Assembly: GCF_002217405.1 (NCBI RefSeq)
Contig: NZ_MUHE01000013.1
Location: 1-64,000 of the forward strand
Reading direction: 5' to 3'
From: Flavobacterium psychrophilum DSM 3660 = ATCC 49418
Lineage (GTDB): Bacteria; Bacteroidota; Bacteroidia; Flavobacteriales; Flavobacteriaceae
DNA: 64,000 nucleotides
Shown here: positions 37,909 through 47,025 of the stretch, piece by piece
Layout: each line of letters opens with the position of its first letter
Position numbering within the stretch: position 1 is the first letter of the stretch
Notes under the pieces: model-generated
Told to the model about the DNA's origin: nothing
Database searches by the model: none
The model's input: the letters and a program-made list of their open reading frames with translations, nothing else
Translations under genes and position numbers: made by a program

Positions 37909-38852
37909 AAATGTGGGTTTTTAGTTGGGTGGTGTTTTAATTTATATATAGACGCATCTAATTCGAAACCTAAAAGCAGTACCATACAGTTTAGCCAAAG
38001 ATAAAACATTACGATGAGTAATGTTCCTATCGAGCCGTATAATTCGTTATATTTTGAGAATCTTACTACCCAAATCCCGAAAAAATACGAAGACAAAATA
38101 ATTAAAATAGTGGTAAATACAACACCTATTGTTATAAAAGCACGCTTTCGTGTTTGTCGTATTCCGAATTTAAAAAGTATTCCTATTGACATGATTATCA
38201 TGATAATGATAAAGGAATATCGACCAAATTCTATTAGCGAAATTTTGTCGGAAATTCTACTAGAAAGTACGTCTTGAATGATGGTTCTTTGTATAAAAAC
38301 TTCAAAAATAATAATCGCAGAAACGGTAATTAGTAGGATAAATGTAAGCAACATCGATATAAACAATGCTACAAAATATTGCCTAAAATAGGCTCTTTTT
38401 TCTACAATATGTTGCGAGGTTTCGAAACCACTCATTACAGCATTTACGCCATTTGTCATTAGAAAAACAGACAAAATACCCCCTGTAGACAATAATCCTG
38501 AATGACTATTATGTAGAATATCGTTTATAATATTATCTATCGCATCGAAAGTGGTTGGTGGCACATTTGCTCGTACAAATCCTAAAAAATCTTCTTGAAA
38601 ACCTGTTATTGGAATGTAAGGAATAAGATTTAAAATAAATAACATAAACGGAAATAGCGCCATAAAAAAGCTCCATGCTACGGCTGCTGCCCTATAACTT
38701 AAGGCACCTTGAACAATTCCTGAAAGATAAAAATCGATTAATTCATATAAAGAAATTCCTTGTAACCAAGGGAGTTTTATGTTTTGTAAAATAATAATTA
38801 ATTGCTTAATTACTGGGATTTTTTTTAATATTTCTTCTGTAGTTTGACTCAT
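37905..38852 (-). CDS. YihY/BrkB-family membrane protein
   Basis: A 315-residue integral membrane protein with six hydrophobic segments. LSYRAAAVAWSFFMALFPFM and YIPITGF are typical of the YihY family. Members were once called ribonuclease BN in error; the transport role remains unproven. The C-terminal segment LYGSIGTLLIVMFYLWLNCM is highly conserved. It lies 15 bases after nadC and is coupled to the DUF2147 gene. Confidence 0.9.
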   Translation of the reverse strand: MSQTTEEILKKIPVIKQLIIILQNIKLPWLQGISLYELIDFYLSGIVQGALSYRAAAVAWSFFMALFPFMLFILNLIPYIPITGFQEDFLGFVRANVPPTTFDAIDNIINDILHNSHSGLLSTGGILSVFLMTNGVNAVMSGFETSQHIVEKRAYFRQYFVALFISMLLTFILLITVSAIIIFEVFIQRTIIQDVLSSRISDKISLIEFGRYSFIIIMIIMSIGILFKFGIRQTRKRAFITIGVVFTTILIILSSYFFGIWVVRFSKYNELYGSIGTLLIVMFYLWLNCMVLLLGFELDASIYKLKHHPTKNPHL

Positions 38853-38867
38853 AATTTAGGTTGCAGG

Positions 38868-39725
38868 TTAAATTGCTTTCAAACTCAAATCTATATTATA
38901 AACTGAATGCGTTAAAGCACCTGATGAAATATAATTGACACCACATAATGCGTAATCACGAATGGTTTTCTCGTTGATATTTCCTGAAGATTCTGTTAAA
39001 CATTTATTTCCAATTAATTTGACAGCTGTTTTTGTGTCTTCAAAATTAAAATTATCGATTAAAATTCGATAAACGCCTTCGGATTGTAATATTTCTTCTA
39101 TTTCGGCTATATTTCTAGCTTCGACAATAATTTTTAAATCGAGATTATTCTCTGCAAGGTATTGTTTTGTTTTGGCTATAGCCAAAGTTATTCCGCCAGC
39201 AAAATCATTATGATTATCCTTAAGCATAATCATATCATATAAAGCGAAACGATGATTTTCGCCACCGCCCATTTTTACTGCCCATTTTTCGGCAGCACGA
39301 AAACCTGGAGTTGTTTTTCGAGTGTCTAAAATTTTGGTATTTGTACCTTCAAGTAATTGTACGTATTTATTAGTTTTTGTAGCAATAGCACTCATTCTTT
39401 GCATCGAATTAAGGACTAATCTTTCTGCTTTTAGGATAGATTGTGAACTGCCAGAAACATGAAAAACTACGTCACCATACGCTACCTGGCTTCCGTCTTG
39501 TATAAAAGTTTCAACAATTAGATTAGAATCTACATGATTAAAAATCATTTTTGCAAATTCGACACCCGCAATAATTCCTGTATCTTTTACTAATAATTTG
39601 GCTTTTCCCATTGCTGAAACAGGAATACAAGCTAGCGAACTATAATCGCCAGATCCTATATCTTCCCGAATACCATTTGTAATAATTAATTCTAATTCTT
39701 GGTTAAACTGTGTTTCTGAAATCAT
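38868..39725 (-). CDS. nadC: Nicotinate-nucleotide pyrophosphorylase (carboxylating)
   Basis: It converts quinolinate and PRPP to nicotinate mononucleotide in NAD synthesis. The 285-residue frame starts at the ATG 39723-39725 (MISETQFNQ); an upstream in-frame start adds 11 residues with no family match. LNSMQRMSAIAT, DTRKTTPGFRAAEKWAVK, GGGENHRFALYDMIMLKDNH and the final ISSGALTHSV are intact. Confidence 0.96.
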   Translation of the reverse strand: MISETQFNQELELIITNGIREDIGSGDYSSLACIPVSAMGKAKLLVKDTGIIAGVEFAKMIFNHVDSNLIVETFIQDGSQVAYGDVVFHVSGSSQSILKAERLVLNSMQRMSAIATKTNKYVQLLEGTNTKILDTRKTTPGFRAAEKWAVKMGGGENHRFALYDMIMLKDNHNDFAGGITLAIAKTKQYLAENNLDLKIIVEARNIAEIEEILQSEGVYRILIDNFNFEDTKTAVKLIGNKCLTESSGNINEKTIRDYALCGVNYISSGALTHSVYNIDLSLKAI

Positions 39726-39872
39726 ATTGTATAAAATTATGAGGCTAAAATAATACATATTTAAAACAATTGTAGTCTTTAAAAAAGATAAAATTACGCA
39801 AAGGCATAATTATTTAGCTTTTGTATCAAATTGAAGTAGATTTATTTTTTTAAAATTAATTGTTTCATTTTA

Positions 39873-39903
39873 AATACAACTTATAAAAAATGTATTAGTT
39901 TTG
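39873..39903 (+). promoter_or_regulatory. hmp promoter box with overlapping inverted repeat
   Basis: AATACA (39873-39878) and TGTATT (39891-39896) form 6-base inverted arms, 12 bases apart, and the right arm runs into TAGTTTTG (39896-39903), a likely -7 box 24 bases before the ATG. This layout suits a repressor site, most simply for the NsrR-like protein of the same operon. The site assignment is inference. Confidence 0.45.
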
Positions 39904-39927
39904 TATAAAATTTTTAAAAACAATAAA

Positions 39928-41133
39928 ATGACAAGTACACAAAAAGACCTAATAAAAGCTACTATTCCTATTTTAAAATCTAATGGGGAAGACTTGGTTA
40001 AATATTTTTACAATCGCATGTTTATACATAATCCAGAATTAAAAAATCTTTTTAATATGGGAAATCAATCAAGCGGAAAACAACAAAGCGCATTAACAGG
40101 TGCGGTACTAGCTTATGCAGAAAACATAGACAATCCAACGGTTTTAATAAACACCTTAAAATTAATTGGAAACAAACACGTGAGTCTTCAGGTAACTGCA
40201 AAACAGTATGATATAGTAGGAAACCATCTAATTGCATCTATCAAAGAAGTTTTAGGAGCTGAAACAGCCACAGAAGAATTACTGCATGCGTGGACTATTG
40301 CTTATACACAACTAGCACAAATAATGATCGATATTGAAGAAGGTATGTATAAAGAAAATATCGAAAAAGAAGGCGGTTGGAATGGATGGAGAGATTTTAA
40401 AATTTCAAAAATAGTTACCGAAAGTACTGAAATAAAATCTTTTTATTTAGAGCCTACAAATGGAGAAAAGTTACCTTCATTTAAACCAGGGCAATACCTA
40501 TCTATAAAAACATATATCGATGCTTTAGGACATGAACAACCTAGACAATATAGCTTATCATCTGCAAATAGTGACAAATGGTATCGCATTTCGATAAAAA
40601 AAGAAATGGGAAACCAAAACAAACCAAACGGTATTTTTTCGCATGCCATGCATGACAAAAAAATAGGCGATATAATACAAGTTAGCGCTCCCTCTGGAGT
40701 ATTTCATATAGATAACGAAAATAAAAACCCCTTAGTTCTTATTAGTGGCGGGGTAGGAATTACCCCACTAATGAGCATGTTAGAAGCTAATACTCACGAA
40801 CTAAAACAACATAAAACAGTCTGGATACATAGTTGTAGAAACAAAGAGGTACATGCCTTTAAAGAAGATATTAAAAAATTAGAGCAAGCAAACCAATGGC
40901 TAACCACGCATCTTTACTACGAAACCAATACAAGTGGTGAGCATGATGCAAAATTAGGTCGAATTAATATCCCCGAATTGCAAAAAGAGATTTTAGTAAA
41001 CGATGCAAAATATTATATTTGTGGCCCAGAACTTTTTATAAAAGCACAATACACTGCATTATTAGAAATAGGCGTAAAGGAAGAATTTATTTCTTTTGAA
41101 GAATTTGGACCACAATTACTTAATTTGAATTAA
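39928..41133 (+). CDS. hmp: Flavohaemoprotein, nitric oxide dioxygenase
   Basis: It oxidises NO to nitrate using O2 and NAD(P)H. The 401-residue protein starts at ATG 39928; an upstream in-frame TTG lies inside the promoter. The globin domain (1-140) has YFYNRMFIHNPELKNLFN and the proximal His in NKHVSLQVT; the FAD domain has RQYSLSS; the NAD domain has SGGVGITPLMSML. The last residues FEEFGPQL match the family. It is followed after 7 bases by an NsrR-like regulator, which agrees with an NO-defence role. Confidence 0.96.
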   Translation: MTSTQKDLIKATIPILKSNGEDLVKYFYNRMFIHNPELKNLFNMGNQSSGKQQSALTGAVLAYAENIDNPTVLINTLKLIGNKHVSLQVTAKQYDIVGNHLIASIKEVLGAETATEELLHAWTIAYTQLAQIMIDIEEGMYKENIEKEGGWNGWRDFKISKIVTESTEIKSFYLEPTNGEKLPSFKPGQYLSIKTYIDALGHEQPRQYSLSSANSDKWYRISIKKEMGNQNKPNGIFSHAMHDKKIGDIIQVSAPSGVFHIDNENKNPLVLISGGVGITPLMSMLEANTHELKQHKTVWIHSCRNKEVHAFKEDIKKLEQANQWLTTHLYYETNTSGEHDAKLGRINIPELQKEILVNDAKYYICGPELFIKAQYTALLEIGVKEEFISFEEFGPQLLNLN

Positions 41134-41140
41134 AACAAAA

Positions 41141-41560
41141 ATGAAACTGAACCATTTTACTGATTTTAGTATGCGTATTTTAATGTATCTTAATCATCAA
41201 AAAGAAGGAAAAACAACTTCTTTAGATGAGTTATCAGATCAGTTTAAAATATCAAGAAATCATTTAATTAAAGTGGTTCAGTTTTTATCTAAAAACCAAT
41301 ACATACACACCAAAAGAGGTAAAAATGGAGGAATTCATATTTCAAACGAAACAAAAACCATACCCTTGGGAAATTTAATAAATATCCTAGAGCAAGACAA
41401 TTCTCCTATCATAAACTGCGATAGCAAGCCTTGCGTTTTAGCACCTCATAATTGCAAATTAAAATATATTTTCCAATTAGGATACCAATCATTTATAAAC
41501 ACACTTAATCAATTTACGCTATCCGATTTAACATTTGAAAATTGGGATAAAATTTTTTAA
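41141..41560 (+). CDS. Rrf2-family NO-responsive regulator (NsrR-like)
   Basis: A 139-residue Rrf2 protein starting MKLNHFTDFSMRILMYLN. The wHTH covers 1-80 (FKISRNHLIKVVQFL). Three Cys in NCDSKPCVLAPHNC match the Fe-S ligands of NsrR. NO would destroy the cluster and release the DNA. Its place after hmp makes it the probable repressor of that operon, including itself. Confidence 0.88.
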   Translation: MKLNHFTDFSMRILMYLNHQKEGKTTSLDELSDQFKISRNHLIKVVQFLSKNQYIHTKRGKNGGIHISNETKTIPLGNLINILEQDNSPIINCDSKPCVLAPHNCKLKYIFQLGYQSFINTLNQFTLSDLTFENWDKIF

Positions 41561-41561
41561 A

Positions 41562-41777
41562 ATGAAAAACAAAATAGCAAAAAGTTTTATAACCACTTTG
41601 TTTATAACATTTGTACTAACCATTGTAAACACAAACACTTTCGGAACGCTACCTTTTTTTTTCATCTGGATTCGCTCTTGGTGCATTGCAGGAACAATTG
41701 CCAGCTTCTTTAATGTTTTTATCTTTTCGAAAACCAATACGCATTTAAAAACCGTATTCTCCTACTTTAACAAATAA
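41562..41777 (+). CDS. DUF2798 small membrane protein
   Basis: A 71-residue protein with two hydrophobic helices (FITTLFITFVLTIV; WCIAGTIASFFNVFIF), matching DUF2798. The start ATG is 1 base after the Rrf2 gene stop, so it is the third gene of the NO unit. DUF2798 proteins have no known biochemical function. Confidence 0.8.
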   Translation: MKNKIAKSFITTLFITFVLTIVNTNTFGTLPFFFIWIRSWCIAGTIASFFNVFIFSKTNTHLKTVFSYFNK

Positions 41778-41851
41778 AATTTATTTTTTTGCCAAAATAA
41801 ACAAACCCTTAATTGTACTTTATTAAATTTGTATTCATTTATACAAATAAT

Positions 41852-42325
41852 ATGAATATCAAACTTATTGCCATTGGTAAAACCGATAATAAAAATTTGC
41901 AAACCCTAATTGATGATTACACAAAGCGCTTGTCATTTTATATTAAATTTGATTTAGAAATCATTGCCGATATTAAAAACGTAAAAAACTTATCCGAAAC
42001 GCAGCAAAAAGAAAAAGAAGGCGAGCTTATTTTGTCTAAAATTACGCCAACAGATCAGTTAATTTTGTTAGACGAAAACGGAAAAACCTTTTCCAGTGTT
42101 GCTTTTTCTGACCAATTACAAAAAAAAATGAACTCAGGAATTAAAACATTAGTTTTCGTAATTGGCGGACCGTATGGATTTAGTGATGACGTTTATAAGA
42201 AAACTTTTGGCAAAATTTCGCTTTCTCAAATGACTTTTTCGCACCAAATGGTTCGGCTATTTTTTATCGAACAATTGTATCGTGGATTTACAATTTTGAA
42301 GAACGAACCATATCATCATCAATAG
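41852..42325 (+). CDS. rlmH: 23S rRNA pseudouridine-1915 N3-methyltransferase
   Basis: A SPOUT methyltransferase modifying helix 69 of 23S rRNA. The 157-residue protein starts at ATG 41852 (MNIKLIAIGKTDN). FVIGGPYGFSDDV is the SAM-binding loop and MTFSHQMVRLFFIEQLYRG with the C-terminal NEPYHHQ are diagnostic. Confidence 0.96.
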   Translation: MNIKLIAIGKTDNKNLQTLIDDYTKRLSFYIKFDLEIIADIKNVKNLSETQQKEKEGELILSKITPTDQLILLDENGKTFSSVAFSDQLQKKMNSGIKTLVFVIGGPYGFSDDVYKKTFGKISLSQMTFSHQMVRLFFIEQLYRGFTILKNEPYHHQ

Positions 42326-42359
42326 AAATGATTATATTTGGATTTTTAAAACTTAATTG

Positions 42360-43247
42360 ATGCTTTCAATATTAATTCCTACTTATAATTACAATGCTTT
42401 TTCATTGGTTGAAGAACTAAATAATCAAGCTTTGGCAACTGGAATTAAGTATGAAATAATTGTTTTAGATGATGGGTCAAATTATTTTTTAAAAGAAAAT
42501 CAAAAAATAAACGAGCTAGATAATTGTAGTTTAAATGAGCTTTCTCAAAACATCGGATATAGCAAAATAAGAAATGTACTCGCTAAAAAAGCTAAATATG
42601 ATTGGCTCCTTTTTTTAGATAGCGACACTTTTCCAAGGTCAAGTAGTTACATTTCAAACTACATCAAACTCATCACAAAAAATAAAAAAGTGGTGTTTGG
42701 AGGAATAGAATACCCTAAAAACAAACCAGAAAACGATAAACTACTTCGTTGGAAATATGGAAAAAAAAGAGAAGTTAGTTCATTAAGTAATAGAATCAAA
42801 AAACCATACAATTCCGTTTTTGTTTATAATTTTTTGATAGAAAAAACAATATTTAGTTCCATTTTGTTTGATGAGAAAATAAAAAAATATGGATATGAAG
42901 ATTTTATGTTTATTCAAAATTTAAAGCTAAAAAACATAAATATTTATCACTGTGAAAATACCGTATTTCACTTAAATTCAGACACCTCAGATGTTTTTTT
43001 AACAAAAACACGTACCGCCTTAAAAACACTTCAATTCCTTTTTGAAAATCAGAATATTTTTTACATTGAGACAAAAATTACGAAAACTTACAACATATTA
43101 TATCGCCTGAAATTAGTTGCAACTATTTCTAGATTATTTCAAAAACATCAAAATAAACTAGAAACAAATTTAAAATCAAAAAAACCTTCTCTTTTTATTT
43201 TAGACTTATACAAAATCGGTTATTTTTGCTTGATAAACACTAAATAA
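42360..43247 (+). CDS. Family 2 glycosyltransferase
   Basis: A 295-residue GT-A enzyme. I use ATG 42360 (MLSILIPTYNYNA) rather than the adjacent TTG. EIIVLDDGSN, SQNIGYSKIRN and the DSD motif in WLLFLDSDTFP are present, followed by KYGYEDFMF as the acceptor-side acidic motif. No membrane helix is evident. It is followed immediately by a second GT2 gene and is part of a surface-glycan group. The sugar and acceptor are unknown. Confidence 0.88.
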   Translation: MLSILIPTYNYNAFSLVEELNNQALATGIKYEIIVLDDGSNYFLKENQKINELDNCSLNELSQNIGYSKIRNVLAKKAKYDWLLFLDSDTFPRSSSYISNYIKLITKNKKVVFGGIEYPKNKPENDKLLRWKYGKKREVSSLSNRIKKPYNSVFVYNFLIEKTIFSSILFDEKIKKYGYEDFMFIQNLKLKNINIYHCENTVFHLNSDTSDVFLTKTRTALKTLQFLFENQNIFYIETKITKTYNILYRLKLVATISRLFQKHQNKLETNLKSKKPSLFILDLYKIGYFCLINTK

Positions 43248-44174
43248 ATGCCTTTTTTTTCGATAATAATTCCGCTTTACAATAAAGAAAATTATATAGA
43301 GTACACTCTAAAAAGTGTTCTCAATCAATCTTTTATTGATTTTGAAATTATTATAGTAAATGATGGATCTACCGACAATAGTGAACAAATAGTGTTTCAA
43401 TTTAATGATAAACGAATACATTATTTTCATAAAAAAAATGAAGGTGTTTCTATTGCTAGAAATTTTGGAATTGAACAGGCAAAATCAGATTTTATTTGTT
43501 TTTTGGATGCCGATGATTTTTGGTATGAAAATTATCTAGAAATAATGCAAACTTATATTGAAAAATTTTCAACATATAAAGTGTTTTCTAGCGCCATAGA
43601 AATAGAAACTTCTAAAACAATTTTCCCTGCACAATACTCGATAAAGAAAAATGCTGATTTTGAAATTATAAACTTCTTTGAAGCTAGTGAAAAAGAATGT
43701 GCCATTTGGACATCTAGCTCCGTTTTTCATAAAAGTATATTTAAAAAAACTGGTGTTTTTGATCCAAATATAAAAATTTCAGAAGATACTGATTTATGGA
43801 TTCGTATTGGTTTGCAATATCCTATTGTATTTATCTGGAAAACAATAGCACGATATGTATATGATGAGCAAAGTGTATCTAGAACTTCTAATTATATTTT
43901 TGAAGAAAGTAGTTTTCTAAAATATGTAGAAAAAGAAAAAACCAATAAAGAGTTAAAAAAATATTTAGATTTAAATCGTTTCTCTGCTGCAATAAAAAAC
44001 AAATTAAATGATAATTATGCAAGCTTTGAGAAAGTAATAAAAGAAATTAATTTAACTAATTTGAGCTTCAAAAAAAGGCTTTTACTTAAATTACCTACTC
44101 CCATTTTAAAAAAATTAATCCTCCTAAAATTATTTTTAGCTAATTTAGGAATTGGAAATTCTATTTTTAAATAA
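43248..44174 (+). CDS. Family 2 glycosyltransferase
   Basis: A 308-residue GT-A enzyme starting one base after the stop of the preceding gene (MPFFSIIIPLYNKENYIE). IIIVNDGSTDNSEQI, GVSIARNFG, DADD in FICFLDADDFW and SEDTDLWIRIGL are canonical. The C-terminus is basic and amphipathic. Its 3' end overlaps the convergent FdtA-like gene by 30 bases. Specificity is unknown. Confidence 0.9.
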   Translation: MPFFSIIIPLYNKENYIEYTLKSVLNQSFIDFEIIIVNDGSTDNSEQIVFQFNDKRIHYFHKKNEGVSIARNFGIEQAKSDFICFLDADDFWYENYLEIMQTYIEKFSTYKVFSSAIEIETSKTIFPAQYSIKKNADFEIINFFEASEKECAIWTSSSVFHKSIFKKTGVFDPNIKISEDTDLWIRIGLQYPIVFIWKTIARYVYDEQSVSRTSNYIFEESSFLKYVEKEKTNKELKKYLDLNRFSAAIKNKLNDNYASFEKVIKEINLTNLSFKKRLLLKLPTPILKKLILLKLFLANLGIGNSIFK

Positions 44175-44564
44175 TTTAAATTCTTCAAGATCTCTTATAT
44201 AATCCTCTTCATCAAAAACATCTGAAGAAACAACTAAACATACAGAACCAGATGAAAAATTAGCTAATTCCCTCCAAATTCCGTTTACGATTAACAATCC
44301 GAAATTAGGTTTATTAAGTGTTATTTTTTTTTGCTTATAACCATCTTTTAATATAACATCAAAACTACCACTTAGCGCAATTAAAATTTCATGTTGATGT
44401 ATATGACAGTGCCCTCCTCTTTCAGCGCCACTAGGCACATCATATAAGTAGTAAACTCTCTTAATTTCGAAAGAGATTGTACTGCCCTCAATAACTGAAA
44501 GATTCCCTCGAGGGTCTTCAATTTTAGGGATTTCAATAAGTCTAACGTCGTGTATTGTTGTCAT
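44145..44564 (-). CDS. FdtA/WxcM-like dTDP-sugar 3,4-ketoisomerase
   Basis: A 139-residue cupin. DVRLIEIPKIEDPRGNLSVI, VYYLYDVPSGAERGGHCHIH and HQHEILIALSGSFDVIL match FdtA/TylM-type ketoisomerases, with the conserved His triad in GHCHIHQHE. The family turns dTDP-4-keto-6-deoxyglucose into the 3-keto sugar used by FdtB aminotransferases; a matching aminotransferase lies at 52.4 kb. It is coded 1 base downstream of a GT4 gene on the same strand. Confidence 0.88.
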   Translation of the reverse strand: MTTIHDVRLIEIPKIEDPRGNLSVIEGSTISFEIKRVYYLYDVPSGAERGGHCHIHQHEILIALSGSFDVILKDGYKQKKITLNKPNFGLLIVNGIWRELANFSSGSVCLVVSSDVFDEEDYIRDLEEFKLFKNRISNS

Positions 44565-45662
44565 TTAACTTTCTAATAATTTATTCCACTCTTTACTAAT
44601 ATTTTCTAAAGATAAATATTCTATACTATCTTTGGCGTATTTTTTACAAAGACTATACAAATCGTGATCTAAAACCATTTTATTCATGGCTTCACTAAGT
44701 AATTCTATGTTATTATTATCTACTAAGAGCCCGTTTTTTTTGTTAATAATAATTTCTTCAGGACCTGATTTGCAATTAACAGAAATTACTGGCGTATTTA
44801 GAGCAAGGGATTCGATAACAACCCTAGGAAACCCTTCAAATTTACTTGTTAATACCGTACAAATTGCTTGTTTAACATACGGAAATGGGTTTACCTGTTT
44901 GTCACAAAACTTAACTTTATCTGATAATTTTAGTTTTACTACTTTATCTTTCAATTTTTTTAAATCTTTCCCATCGCCTAATATATAAAGAAAAATATTG
45001 TTTTTAGGCAATTCGGAAAAGCTATAAGCGTCTATTAATAAAGAATAATTTTTTACCTCATCATCTATTCGCCCATAGGCTAATATATATTTTTCAGAAA
45101 TTTTGTATTTTAGAGCTAATTCATTAATATTTTCAAAATCAATCGGATTATAAATACTTCTTACATTATTGTATTGATAAGTTTTTTCGATTTCATTTTT
45201 AATCTCTTTTGACACACCTATAATATATTTTGCTGATTTATAAATATTCTTAGCTACTATTTTATTTTTAGGAAAATACCAACTAATATTAAAACTTCGA
45301 ACCATATAAATCAGATTAGATTTTTTAGTGTAAAATAATTTCGAGAAAATAATTTCTACTAATGTTCTATATCTTGTTCGGCTGTCTATAATCCAATCAA
45401 ATTTATGTGTTTTTATGTATTTTTTATAAATTAAAAATCTTTTTATACGTCCCAAAAAAGTATTGTTAGCCTCTTTTAGTTTGCCCATATTAAAAAGTAC
45501 TCCTTCATATCGAAACTCAACTTTGTCTAGAAAAGTAACAATATGAACTTTATAGCCCATCTCCGACAATAAAACTGATAACAAACCCGTAGATCTTTCA
45601 GCTCCACCTTCTGCCAATGAAGTAGTAACTAGTAGTATTTTTTTTTTAGGTGTGATACTCAT
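44565..45662 (-). CDS. Family 4 glycosyltransferase
   Basis: A 365-residue GT-B enzyme. The N-terminal Rossmann domain starts KKILLVTTSLAEGGAERST (the usual GGAE motif), and the C-terminal domain has ILGDGKDLKKL, SKFEGFPRVVIESLA (E-x7-E) and CKSGPEEIIINKKNGLLV. It should transfer an NDP-sugar to a lipid-linked glycan. Start overlaps a perfect-palindrome divergent promoter with the GT at 45707. Confidence 0.9.
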   Translation of the reverse strand: MSITPKKKILLVTTSLAEGGAERSTGLLSVLLSEMGYKVHIVTFLDKVEFRYEGVLFNMGKLKEANNTFLGRIKRFLIYKKYIKTHKFDWIIDSRTRYRTLVEIIFSKLFYTKKSNLIYMVRSFNISWYFPKNKIVAKNIYKSAKYIIGVSKEIKNEIEKTYQYNNVRSIYNPIDFENINELALKYKISEKYILAYGRIDDEVKNYSLLIDAYSFSELPKNNIFLYILGDGKDLKKLKDKVVKLKLSDKVKFCDKQVNPFPYVKQAICTVLTSKFEGFPRVVIESLALNTPVISVNCKSGPEEIIINKKNGLLVDNNNIELLSEAMNKMVLDHDLYSLCKKYAKDSIEYLSLENISKEWNKLLES

Positions 45663-45680
45663 TAATATTATAAATAGTAA

Positions 45681-45708
45681 ATATATTTGTTGAATATAAC
45701 AAATATAT
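45681..45708. promoter_or_regulatory. Palindromic divergent promoter between two glycosyltransferase genes
   Basis: ATATATTTGTT (45681-45691) and its exact reverse complement AACAAATATAT (45698-45708) flank a 6-base centre. Each arm holds TATATTTG reading outward: 45682-45689 on plus, 45707-45700 on minus. The plus-strand ATG (45707-45709) lies inside the right arm, implying a leader of only about 12 bases. Confidence 0.6.
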
Positions 45709-46843
45709 GAAAATATTATTAGTAGGAGAATACAGTAGGCTACATAATACCTTGAAAGAAGGCTTAGAAAAACTTGGCCATCAAGTATTCGTAAATGGAT
45801 TAAATGATGGTTTTAAAGATTACCCTGTAGATTTTAAGATTTATCGCAAATATAATAAAGGAATTATAAGTAAAATTAAAAACCTGGTTTTTGTACTAAC
45901 TGGTTTTGACATTTCTTCCTACGCAACATACAATCAGGTAAAACATAATGCCTCTAGATTTTCTGGGTTTGATGTGGTACAACTAATTAACGAGAATAGT
46001 TTTATGTGCCAGCCAAAACATGAAATTAAAATCATAGCATTTTTAGTAAAAAACAATACAAAATTATTCCTACTTTCTTGTGGTGATGATTATGTTAATG
46101 TGGATTATAATTTTAAAAATCCGTATAGAAAATCAGTTTTAAATCCGTATTTCGAACAATCAAGTATTAAGAAAAACTTTATTAATTCATTAAAATTTAG
46201 AAAAAAATCATTTAAAAAGTTACACGAATATATTTACGAAAACTGTAATGGTGTTATAGCTACTGATTTTGACTACCATTTACCATTACTTAAGAATTCT
46301 AAATATTTAGGATTAATTCCAAACCCAATAAATAGTACTCATTTAAAGTACATAAATTTAGCCATTACAGATAAAATCATGATATTTTTAGGTCTAAACA
46401 ATCAGAATTATTACAAAAAAGGAGGGAATCATTTTGAAGAAGCTTTAAGCATAATTAAAGCAAAATATTCTGAGAAAGTTGCCATAATTATAACCCAAAA
46501 TATTCCTTACAGTACTTATATAAATCTATATAATAATTGCCATATTTTATTAGATCAAACCTATGCAAACGACCAAGGTTATAATGCACTAGAGGCTATG
46601 GCAAAAGGAAAAGTTGTTTTTACTGGTGCCGAAAAGGAGTTTAGCGATTATCATAATATTCAGGAAAGGGTTTGTATAAATGCAAAGCCTGACATTAATT
46701 ATTTAGTAAATGAATTGTCTTTCTTGATAGAAAATCCTAAAGAAATTCTTGCCATTAGCAAACGTGCTAAAGCTTTTGTAGAAAAAGAGCATAATTATAT
46801 AAAAATTGCTGAAAGATATTTAGAAGTTTGGAGCAATAATTAG
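45707..46843 (+). CDS. GT-B type glycosyltransferase
   Basis: A 378-residue protein with a Rossmann-like start (MKILLVGEYSRLHNTLKEGL), a central region with VVQLINENSFM and a C-terminal donor-binding part (LLDQTYANDQGYNALEAMAKG, an E-x7-E-like arrangement). The fold and context in the polysaccharide cluster support a glycosyltransferase, although the family assignment (GT4-like) is less sure than for its neighbour. Followed by a 182-base gap with no gene. Confidence 0.75.
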   Translation: MKILLVGEYSRLHNTLKEGLEKLGHQVFVNGLNDGFKDYPVDFKIYRKYNKGIISKIKNLVFVLTGFDISSYATYNQVKHNASRFSGFDVVQLINENSFMCQPKHEIKIIAFLVKNNTKLFLLSCGDDYVNVDYNFKNPYRKSVLNPYFEQSSIKKNFINSLKFRKKSFKKLHEYIYENCNGVIATDFDYHLPLLKNSKYLGLIPNPINSTHLKYINLAITDKIMIFLGLNNQNYYKKGGNHFEEALSIIKAKYSEKVAIIITQNIPYSTYINLYNNCHILLDQTYANDQGYNALEAMAKGKVVFTGAEKEFSDYHNIQERVCINAKPDINYLVNELSFLIENPKEILAISKRAKAFVEKEHNYIKIAERYLEVWSNN

Positions 46844-47025
46844 ATTGCAAGACTAAATATCTTATTTGTCTTCTTTTTAATAAATTTAAAATCTCGCTCT
46901 AATTATTAACATCTAGTTTAATAAAAATCTGATTCTTAAATTTCAAATCAAAAATTGATGTGTGTGTTTTGTAATATTACAAACTAAGATAATTTCTATT
47001 ATAGTTGTATTTTTTAGTTTTTGAG

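Noticed and set aside
41813-41851. Upstream start for RlmH
   Set aside because: The family begins at MNIKLIAIGK; the upstream codons are AT-rich intergenic sequence.
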